Shown: one piece after another, positions 6,384 to 12,522 of the stretch
How positions within the stretch are numbered: position 1 is the stretch's first letter
Layout of the letters: each line of letters starts with the position of its first letter
Assembly: GCA_030603375.1 (NCBI GenBank)
Contig: JAUVXY010000026.1
Location: 1 to 13,411, forward strand
Source of the DNA: Actinomycetes bacterium
GTDB lineage: Bacteria > Actinomycetota > Humimicrobiia > Humimicrobiales > Humimicrobiaceae
DNA: 13,411 nucleotides
Direction: 5' to 3'
Notes under the pieces: model-generated
Told to the model about the DNA's origin: nothing
What the model saw: only the letters and a program-made list of their open reading frames with translations
Databases searched by the model: none
Translations under genes and position numbers: made by a program

Positions 6384-7715
6384 ATGTTTAATCGTAATAT
6401 TGAAATAGAATTTAAAAAGTGGATAAAAAGCCCTATCAGAAAACCACTGATCGTGCGCGGAGCAAGACAGGTAGGTAAAACAAGTGTTATTCGCAAATTT
6501 GGCCAGGGAAACTTCAACCAGGTAATTGAAATTAACCTGGAAAAAAAAGACCATCTGGCAGTATTTGATAAAGCAATCAGTGTTGAGGATTTCTTAAAGA
6601 GAGTATCTATTTTCTTTGATAAAAATGCAGTCCCAGGAAATTCTCTGCTTTTCATTGACGAAATTCAGGAATCAAAAAATATCATGGAGCTTTTACGATT
6701 TTTTTCTGAAGAAAAACCGCAACTGCATGTTATGGCTGCTGGTTCATTGCTGGAAGCAAAAATTGATAAAAGCTGGTCAATGCCTGTGGGCAGGATTGAC
6801 TATAAATATATATATCCAATGACCTTTTTTGAGTATCTGGAGGCCAAAAAAAAGACCGCACTGCTTCAATCTCTTAAAAATATTAAACTGGGAGATCCGT
6901 TTGATTTTAAAGATCTGGCAATCAATTTATATAGAGATTATTTAGTCATCGGAGGAATGCCTGAAGTTGTAAACAGCTACATAAATACAGGCAGTTATGA
7001 TGAAGTAAAAACTATTTTAAACCGGCTCCATACTGCATATATTGATGATATTAGAAAATATTCCAGATCAAACAGCGAAAATAAATATTTGGAACAGGTT
7101 ATTGAATATGGCGCCAGAGCGGCAGGTTCACTTTTTAAATATGAAAATTTTGGTGGATCTTCTTATCGCAGCCGTGAAATGTCTCAAGCTGTCCATACTG
7201 TTGAAAAAGTAATGCTGTTAAGACAGGTTATGGCAATCAGTTCAACCAGATTGCCTATTATACCTAAACCAAAGCGCCCAAAGAAAATGATCTGGCTGGA
7301 TATAGGGCTGGTAAATTTTATCAATAATGCCTATAAAGAATTAATTACAGGGGAATATAAAGGTAAGATAATGGAACAAATTGTAGGGCAAAGCATGATC
7401 GCTGGAGGTGTCCGTAAACAAATAGAACTTTATTACTGGGCAAAAAACCGGGCTGAAGGAAGCGCTGAGGTTGATTTTTGTATTCAGCATGGCTCCAAGC
7501 TGGTCGGTATTGAAGTTAAATCAGGTAATATCTTAAAAATGAGATCGCTTTTTAGTATGGGGCGTTCTAATAAGGACGTTATTCTTGTAAGAATATCCTG
7601 GGACAGCTTAAAAGTTGAGACGTACAGATTTTCAGGACAGAAATATGAGCTGCTGTCAATACCGTTTTATCTGGTTGACCGTCTGCCTGAATTGATTGAT
7701 CAGTTTATTGGATGA
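6384..7715 (+). CDS. AAA family ATPase with C-terminal DUF4143 (PD-(D/E)XK-like) domain
   Basis: This 443-residue protein is of the ATP-binding/DUF4143 family. The N-terminal AAA module has Walker A GARQVGKT (26-33), Walker B LLFIDE (88-93) and a sensor-like AAGSLLE (118-124). The middle contains YPMTFFEYLE (144-153) and GGMPEVVNSY (190-199), typical of the family. The C-terminal domain has D364 in AEVDF and E377/K379 in GIEVKSG, the D-ExK arrangement of restriction-like nucleases, as well as E331. Length agrees with the family (about 380-450), so it looks intact. The cellular function of these patchily distributed proteins is not established; a mobile or defence-like role is often suggested. 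It lies between two gene fossils and appears slightly richer in G+C than its neighbours by eye, consistent with later acquisition. Confidence 0.85.
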   Translation: MFNRNIEIEFKKWIKSPIRKPLIVRGARQVGKTSVIRKFGQGNFNQVIEINLEKKDHLAVFDKAISVEDFLKRVSIFFDKNAVPGNSLLFIDEIQESKNIMELLRFFSEEKPQLHVMAAGSLLEAKIDKSWSMPVGRIDYKYIYPMTFFEYLEAKKKTALLQSLKNIKLGDPFDFKDLAINLYRDYLVIGGMPEVVNSYINTGSYDEVKTILNRLHTAYIDDIRKYSRSNSENKYLEQVIEYGARAAGSLFKYENFGGSSYRSREMSQAVHTVEKVMLLRQVMAISSTRLPIIPKPKRPKKMIWLDIGLVNFINNAYKELITGEYKGKIMEQIVGQSMIAGGVRKQIELYYWAKNRAEGSAEVDFCIQHGSKLVGIEVKSGNILKMRSLFSMGRSNKDVILVRISWDSLKVETYRFSGQKYELLSIPFYLVDRLPELIDQFIG

Positions 7716-7723
7716 AATTCCCG

Positions 7724-7802
7724 ATATTTTTATTTATCAGAGCTGATGACAAGTATCTATAAATATGTGGCAGCCCTTTCATAGCAAAAAGAATGCAACC
7801 AG
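7724..7802 (+). pseudogene. Truncated second copy of the start of a metallophosphoesterase
   Basis: Reading ATA at 7724 onwards gives IFLFIRADDKYL, a stop, then ICGSPFIAKRMQPVN and a stop. The intact phosphoesterase at 4606 has IYSPSIAKRMQDVD at its residues 14-27. At DNA level 7771-7797 matches 4650-4676 in 25 of 27 bases. The remainder of the gene is gone, and the convergent DUF1287 gene ends at 7803. It is therefore a dead fragment of a paralogue or of a partial duplication. Confidence 0.6.
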
Positions 7803-8576
7803 TCAATTAGGATATTTGTAATGGCCGGTAATGGTTTTCTTGCCAAGTATATCCATCTGGCATGTATAACCTGGGTCAATGTAATTATAAATTACCTTTG
7901 GAACTCCGCTCCTTGTTGTGCAATCTGATATAATTCCGGCATTATCGCTAAAACCATCCCCGCTCATATCAAAAAAAACTACATCTCCCGGAAGCCATGA
8001 GTTTAAATTTTCATAATTTGACGCATCAAAGTAAGTTAATAGAACTTCCCCATTTCTCTTAAAAAAAATCTCCAGATTCTGAATCCTGCGATAATCAATA
8101 TCCGGATCACAAACTTTCTGGTTCCATATTTCTCTTAAGGGATATTCATCAAAATTATTGCTTATATCTTCATAAACCAGTCCTCTTAAATCAAACCCAG
8201 CCTCTGCAAACGCCCGTGCAATTATATCAGTGCATAGGGCCCATTCAGTCGGCGGGTCCCCGCCATGATAATAATTAGGTTCTCCGCTTCCTTCTATGAA
8301 TATATTTTTAGCTTTAAGCTCCAGCTGATTTTTTGCGCCGAATAAAATATCCTTTCGGTCATTGATGCCATCGCTGTCTGCATCACCCGTACATCCCATA
8401 CTGTCCAAATCTATTACCCTGTATCTCGGAAGTTCATTTGAAAGGGCAGTCGGTGCTGCATATTCCTTCTTAAAAGAAAATTCTCTTATGCTAATGACTG
8501 CAGCAAGGATCGCGAGTAGTATTATTATCACAATTAAAAAGTGTTTAATATTAAGTCTTTTGCTATGCTTATCCAA
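7803..8576 (-). CDS. DUF1287 family protein, secreted or membrane-anchored
   Basis: This 257-residue protein has an N-terminal hydrophobic helix (about 12-30) preceded by basic residues. Next is a short calcium-binding-like DADSDGINDRKDIL loop (65-78, dockerin/EF-hand-like), then a DUF1287 domain (about 85-256): LCTDIIARAFAEAGFDL (114-130), YEDISNNFDEYP (135-146), DIDYRRIQNLEIFFKRNG (159-176), WLPGDVVFFD (194-203) and GHYKYP (251-256). DUF1287 belongs to the NlpC/P60-like cysteine hydrolase group, with C115 as nucleophile candidate. The usual HIGIVS and H-N histidines appear as N212-A-G-I-I-S and Tyr230. The start is TTG, because an in-frame TGA lies two codons upstream (8582-8580). There is no Shine-Dalgarno, and the nuoN-like gene ends 39 bases upstream, so it is probably the last gene of that operon. 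Confidence 0.8.
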   Translation of the reverse strand: MDKHSKRLNIKHFLIVIIILLAILAAVISIREFSFKKEYAAPTALSNELPRYRVIDLDSMGCTGDADSDGINDRKDILFGAKNQLELKAKNIFIEGSGEPNYYHGGDPPTEWALCTDIIARAFAEAGFDLRGLVYEDISNNFDEYPLREIWNQKVCDPDIDYRRIQNLEIFFKRNGEVLLTYFDASNYENLNSWLPGDVVFFDMSGDGFSDNAGIISDCTTRSGVPKVIYNYIDPGYTCQMDILGKKTITGHYKYPN

Positions 8577-8615
8577 ATTTCAAAAAATTATTTGCTTAAA
8601 TTATTGCTTGCCAAA

Positions 8616-10139
8616 TTATTTTGCCATTAAATATTCCAAAAACTTACCGCCAGTTATTTCAAAACCAGATACAAAAATTTCTACATTTAATATCCTTAAG
8701 ATAGCTGCTGCCAGCATTATTAAAACAATAACAGTAAAAAAACTAATATAAATATAGTAAAACTTAGGGAAAACAATAGAATTGGTACTATCATCAGTAC
8801 CGCTTCTGCTATTTTCTTTACTGCTTTTTAAAAACTGAATAATTATGAGTCTGAATATATTAACTGCTAAAAATATGAAAGATATGCCAGCTAAAATTAG
8901 AACTGCCAGATTAGAAATATCCATTTCCAGTAAGTTCCACTCTCTAAAATATATGGCAAAGAGCTCAATATAATAAAACCATGAAAGTAAGATTATTATA
9001 AGATTAATGCTTAGATAAGTATTGCTGCGCAAAAATCCCCTTATACCAAATTCAGAATCACTGCCTTTGCTCTTTTCTATGTTAACTGCAATACTATATG
9101 CAGGGAAAAAACTAATTGCCAGTATTGACAAGTTTACAATATTCAGCCACTGCACAGTTTCTATGCTTATAAAGCCGGCAGATAATGCACCGTAATTTAA
9201 CAGATAAATACCATTAAATGATAAAAAAATAAATGAAAATATCCTTCTCATGCTTGTAGTCCTGGCAGCACCTATATTGCCAGAAACCATGCAAATAAAG
9301 GAAAGCGCCACAAATATCACAGCTGCATAAATAAAACAATTTTCTTTAATATAAAAAATTACTTCATTCAGCTTTCCCAGTAAAAAAATGCCTGCAGGAA
9401 AATATAAAAACCACACAACTGGCAGGGAGGAGTACTCGCATCTTCGCATTAATTTTAAATACGGGCCCTGGAATGGAAACAAGAATAAGTACAAATAAAT
9501 AGCAACTCCGAAAATTATAATACCAGCTATGGCTATAGGATTAAGCAGCACTTCAGATTCTACAATTTGTCTAAAATTTCTAAAATCTGTTGAACCATAT
9601 GTTACAGAGAATCCAAAAAAAACCATGGCAGCTGCCAGTGATGAGCTCATAAAAAATCTTGATATATACTTTGCACCAGTGCTCCACCTTGTATTTAAAC
9701 TGGTTACCAGCTGAAAAATTGAAATCAAAAATGTACACAGGCTTAAAAATATTAAAAGGAAATTCTTAGAAATTATTATAAAAATAATACAACACACAGA
9801 GAGCAGCAGTAAAATTAGTATCTTTATAAAGTGTTCGTTTTCTATATTATTGGCAGAAATAAAAAATAGTATGTTTAAAGCGCCGAATAAAATAATTGTT
9901 ATCTCAACTACCTGTAAAATTTCAAAGGATACCAGATGGCTCGAAAAGTTTCCAAGAGCTGCAAAGTTATAAATATTTGCAAGCAGCGCTGCTGTCAAAG
10001 ATGCTGCAGCCAAAACAATTGTAAACTTTTTTATACATTTTTTTTTGGATATCCCAAAAAATATCATTATAACTATAGCAATTGACAGCACTATAATGCT
10101 GCAAAACGGATTTGTCTTACTAAAAATTGAAAATATCAA
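8616..10139 (-). CDS. nuoN: Divergent NuoN-like antiporter-type subunit of a complex I-like enzyme
   Basis: This 507-residue integral membrane protein has about 13-14 hydrophobic helices. It resembles NuoN: KYISRFFMSSSLAAAMVFFG then VTYGST (157-184, family KYFxxGxxxSxxxLxGxxxxYGxTG), IAGIIIFGVAIYLYLFLFPFQ (204-224, family GxxFKxxxVPFHxW) and AARTTSMRRIFSFIFLSFNGIYLL (291-314, family xxRxxxKRxLAYSSIxHxGYxL). Residues normally needed for proton translocation differ: the TM5 Glu is near Cys135/Thr136, the VPFH lysine and histidine positions are Tyr215 and Gln224, and the TM12 Lys position aligns with Arg399. K157 is kept. The TTG start is fixed by AGGAG eight bases upstream. It follows nuoK directly, so nuoL and nuoM are missing between them. 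It could alternatively be called NuoM-like, but the motif pattern favours NuoN. Confidence 0.7.
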   Translation of the reverse strand: MIFSIFSKTNPFCSIIVLSIAIVIMIFFGISKKKCIKKFTIVLAAASLTAALLANIYNFAALGNFSSHLVSFEILQVVEITIILFGALNILFFISANNIENEHFIKILILLLLSVCCIIFIIISKNFLLIFLSLCTFLISIFQLVTSLNTRWSTGAKYISRFFMSSSLAAAMVFFGFSVTYGSTDFRNFRQIVESEVLLNPIAIAGIIIFGVAIYLYLFLFPFQGPYLKLMRRCEYSSLPVVWFLYFPAGIFLLGKLNEVIFYIKENCFIYAAVIFVALSFICMVSGNIGAARTTSMRRIFSFIFLSFNGIYLLNYGALSAGFISIETVQWLNIVNLSILAISFFPAYSIAVNIEKSKGSDSEFGIRGFLRSNTYLSINLIIILLSWFYYIELFAIYFREWNLLEMDISNLAVLILAGISFIFLAVNIFRLIIIQFLKSSKENSRSGTDDSTNSIVFPKFYYIYISFFTVIVLIMLAAAILRILNVEIFVSGFEITGGKFLEYLMAK

Positions 10140-10147
10140 ATTTCTAA

Positions 10148-10152
10148 CTCCT
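10148..10152 (-). promoter_or_regulatory. Ribosome binding site fixing the TTG start of the nuoN-like gene
   Basis: AGGAG on the minus strand, eight bases before the TTG at 10139. There is no competing ATG in frame nearby. Confidence 0.6.
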
Positions 10153-10201
10153 GCCAGTATTTTTTTTACGCATTATTTATTTTCCAAGACTAACATTTAA
10201 T

Positions 10202-10555
10202 TTATAAATCATCTTCTCCCCACCAGTCACTCTTACTTAGTTCAAACAGTCTAAAGTTATTTACAACACTTATGTTGTCCGGGTTACTGCTTAAATTGTT
10301 AAAACTTGAATAACTGTAAAAAACCATGCAAAACATAAACAAATACAAGGGAACTATTCCTAAAAAAATAAAAACTATTGCCCATGTTGCATCTTGATAC
10401 AAAAAATAAGAAAAGCTTAAAAAATTAACCATGGAAGATATAACTATAAATTGAAGTGAAATTAAAATAGATACAATATCCACTCTATATAGCACCCCAA
10501 ATAAACCAAATAAAAATAACAAAAAACTAAAACAAAAAACAAACTGGAGGCTCAC
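10202..10555 (-). CDS. nuoK: NuoK-like membrane subunit
   Basis: This 117-residue protein has three hydrophobic helices (about 4-22, 26-50, 57-80) and a polar C-terminal tail of about 35 residues that standard NuoK (about 100 residues) lacks. LFGLFGVLYRVDIVSILISLQF (15-36) aligns with the NuoK core GLxGxLxRRNxIxxLMSxE. The first channel glutamate (E36 of E. coli) is Gln35, and the second (E72) aligns with Leu70, within IFLGIVPLYLF. The GTG start is preceded by AGGAG (10567-10563) inside the end of nuoJ, and the two genes are four bases apart, so translation is coupled. The position between nuoJ and a nuoN-like gene supports the assignment. Confidence 0.7.
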   Translation of the reverse strand: MSLQFVFCFSFLLFLFGLFGVLYRVDIVSILISLQFIVISSMVNFLSFSYFLYQDATWAIVFIFLGIVPLYLFMFCMVFYSYSSFNNLSSNPDNISVVNNFRLFELSKSDWWGEDDL

Positions 10556-10559
10556 TTTT

Positions 10560-11105
10560 TTACTCCTCTCTACTCATATCAAAAATAAGAATAAACCATA
10601 ATGTAGAAATAAATAATACAGAAATTAAAATTATAACAGGGATAATATAACTTGCCTGCAGCTCCTTCACGACATTCGCTAAACTTATAACTGGCACTGC
10701 CTCATTTTTTATACATCCGGAAAAAAAATCAAAAGCATACCTATAAAATAAATAACCAATTCCAAGACATATTATTAGTGGCAAAACCAACCTTAAAACT
10801 TTACCTGCAAATTTGTCTTTTATTGTCATAGGCCCCTCAGACGCAATCTTTTTCTTCAGATAAAATTCTATGTGGGCTGTATATAAATAAAATAAAACAA
10901 AAAAACTTATAACAACTAAGCTTGTAGCAAAAAACAAAATTCCTGAATAAAATGAAAGGCTTAAAGTGCCAGAAAATAAAAATACTAAAAACAAAAACAG
11001 CATTCTTTTTTTGTTTTCAAGCATAGACAGGGATAGCAGGGAAAATATAAAAATTCCCGATATGCTAATGTAATGCATTATATTTATAACAACAGAGCTT
11101 TGCAT
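10560..11105 (-). CDS. nuoJ: NuoJ-like membrane subunit
   Basis: This 181-residue protein has five probable membrane helices (about 12-28, 34-50, 54-76, 105-125, 152-174) with a cytoplasmic charged stretch between helices 3 and 4 (about 80-103), the layout of NuoJ. The block SLSFYSGILFFATSLVVISFFVLFYLY (49-75) corresponds to the NuoJ core (L)xAxFLAxxxxxVYxGAxxVLFLFVxML, in which the glycine/alanine pi-bulge pattern is not kept. Sequence similarity alone is weak; the position after nuoI and before nuoK, the size and the topology make the case. GAGGTGA (11121-11115) overlaps the TGA stop of nuoI and precedes the ATG by nine bases. Confidence 0.7.
   Translation of the reverse strand: MQSSVVINIMHYISISGIFIFSLLSLSMLENKKRMLFLFLVFLFSGTLSLSFYSGILFFATSLVVISFFVLFYLYTAHIEFYLKKKIASEGPMTIKDKFAGKVLRLVLPLIICLGIGYLFYRYAFDFFSGCIKNEAVPVISLANVVKELQASYIIPVIILISVLFISTLWFILIFDMSREE
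10563..10567 (-). promoter_or_regulatory. Ribosome binding site fixing the GTG start of nuoK
   Basis: AGGAG on the minus strand, seven bases before GTG at 10555, embedded in the last codons of nuoJ. Confidence 0.6.
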
Positions 11106-11114
11106 AATTTATTA

Positions 11115-11546
11115 TCACCTCAGCCAGAAATCCCTCAAATTGTGATCAGCCTGCTTTGCCAAATCCAATTTCTCAAGCTTAAGATTTTCCGCATTATGCT
11201 CTGCAAGCTGGTATTTATATGACATTTCAATTGCCCTTAGTTCACAAACTTCAACACAATTTCCACAAAAGATACATTTATTTAAATCCAAATAGAACTC
11301 TTTTAAACTCTCCCTGCCATCATTGCCAATAATTTTTTCAACTTTTATGCAATTTTGCGGACAAATTTTTTCACATCGACCGCACCCATTACAGATAACC
11401 TTAAGAGTGTCCAGATCCAGTTTTAGCCTTGGGAGACCTTTACTAACCTCAGGTATAATCATTTTTTCCTTCGGGTAGATTATAGTTCTTGTTCTTCTAA
11501 ATATATTACCAAAGCTTATAAAAAAATTCTTTATAATTCTAGCCAT
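11115..11546 (-). CDS. nuoI: NuoI-type 2x[4Fe-4S] ferredoxin subunit
   Basis: This 143-residue protein has an amphipathic N-terminus (ARIIKNFFISFGNIFRR, 2-18) that would lie against the membrane arm, and GLPRLKLDLDT (37-47) matching the family (R)GxxxLxxDxxxxxxC. Two ferredoxin motifs follow: C52-x2-C55-x2-C58-x3-C62-P and C91-x2-C94-x2-C97-x3-C101. The second motif ends in Cys-Glu rather than the usual Cys-Pro. In complex I these clusters (N6a/N6b) pass electrons towards NuoB/NuoD, so an electron-transferring role remains plausible although the membrane subunits are degenerate. The gap to nuoH is 27 bases with no clear Shine-Dalgarno. The C-terminal tail (about 115-143) is charged. Confidence 0.85.
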   Translation of the reverse strand: MARIIKNFFISFGNIFRRTRTIIYPKEKMIIPEVSKGLPRLKLDLDTLKVICNGCGRCEKICPQNCIKVEKIIGNDGRESLKEFYLDLNKCIFCGNCVEVCELRAIEMSYKYQLAEHNAENLKLEKLDLAKQADHNLRDFWLR

Positions 11547-11573
11547 CTTTTATTCATTTAATAAATAACAAAT

Positions 11574-12509
11574 TTAAATAAAATTAAATACGTTTCTGCT
11601 TATAAGAAACCCTAATGTCAGTACAAAATTAATTATGGAGATTGGAATTAAAAATCTCCAGTTAACATTGGACAAATATATATAATCATCAAAATCTGAA
11701 GTAGCTTTATCTAAAAGAAGGAGTATAACAAAAATAATGTAAAATTTTAAAATCAGCGCTGCCTCGCCTCTGATAAAATATATACTATGCCATCCACCTA
11801 AATAAAGAATAATTAAAGTAATTATAAGGAAAAAAAGCCTTAAGTAGCCTGACAATCTGCTTATCACTTTCCCAAATCCGCCGCCTTCCTTATATGCATT
11901 ATCTGAAAATATAAATAAATTCTTTTTATTTATACCTGATAATTTAAACTGAAACATGATTGCAGCAAAAACAACCAAAAAACCCATCGGCTGGTAAACT
12001 ATATTCCAATACTCATACTGTGAGTTTACTATTTCTTTTAGACTCATCGTTCTGTTAACCAGTACTATGCTTGTTGCACTAAATATAATAGGAATTAAAA
12101 AAGATAACGTCATCCCTATCTTCTTAGTTATCTTTGCAAACAAAAAATTATACGAGGTTTCCCCGCCACTAATGACATTTAATATTAAAACCAGGATGTA
12201 AAAAAATATGCCTGCAAATAAACTATAGTCTACGTTTACCAAAACCAGATTCGGGGTAATAGGGATTACGCTCCACATTAAAAACGAAAACAAAAAAATG
12301 AAAACCTCCCAAATATTTATCTTATAATCCCTGGATAAGTATTTAAAAAGTTTAACTGCAGGGTAGCTTAACCCTCCCATTTTTGTTGCTCTGTAACCTC
12401 TTTTAAGCTCTATTCTGGATGTAAATATGCTATTAATGTATGAGCATATATACAAATTTACTACCAAAATAACAACCATATAAATTACTTTTTTTAAAAC
12501 AACCAGCAT
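11574..12509 (-). CDS. nuoH: Divergent NuoH-like (NADH dehydrogenase subunit 1) protein
   Basis: This 311-residue membrane protein has eight or so helices. It keeps the general NuoH layout: SRIELKRGYRATKMGG-LSYPAVKLFKYLSRD (31-61, family ERRxxxRxGPNRxGPxGLLQPxADxxKLxxKE), a WNIVYQP helix entry (168-174), LGGWHSI (237-243, family GGWxxP) and KATSDFDDYIYLSNVNWRFLIPISI (268-292, family RATxPRxRxDQLMxLxWKxLLP). The highly conserved loop ExxRxPFDxxExExELVxG, which lines the quinone cavity and E-channel, is not recognisable; Q187 and the stretch up to about 212 stand in its place without the glutamates. Start ATG at 12509 has GGTGAT close upstream. nuoD ends 13 bases before. Confidence 0.75.
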   Translation of the reverse strand: MLVVLKKVIYMVVILVVNLYICSYINSIFTSRIELKRGYRATKMGGLSYPAVKLFKYLSRDYKINIWEVFIFLFSFLMWSVIPITPNLVLVNVDYSLFAGIFFYILVLILNVISGGETSYNFLFAKITKKIGMTLSFLIPIIFSATSIVLVNRTMSLKEIVNSQYEYWNIVYQPMGFLVVFAAIMFQFKLSGINKKNLFIFSDNAYKEGGGFGKVISRLSGYLRLFFLIITLIILYLGGWHSIYFIRGEAALILKFYIIFVILLLLDKATSDFDDYIYLSNVNWRFLIPISIINFVLTLGFLISRNVFNFI

Positions 12510-12522
12510 ATCATCACCACTG

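Noticed and set aside
7736..7747. ATCAGAGCTGAT as a bidirectional terminator between the convergent ATPase and DUF1287 genes
   Set aside because: The arms are only five bases with a two-base loop, which cannot form a stable hairpin, and there is no T-run next to it.
8362..8751. Plus-strand frame of 129 codons across the DUF1287/nuoN boundary
   Set aside because: It is antisense to two well-supported genes, with low-complexity composition and no family similarity seen.
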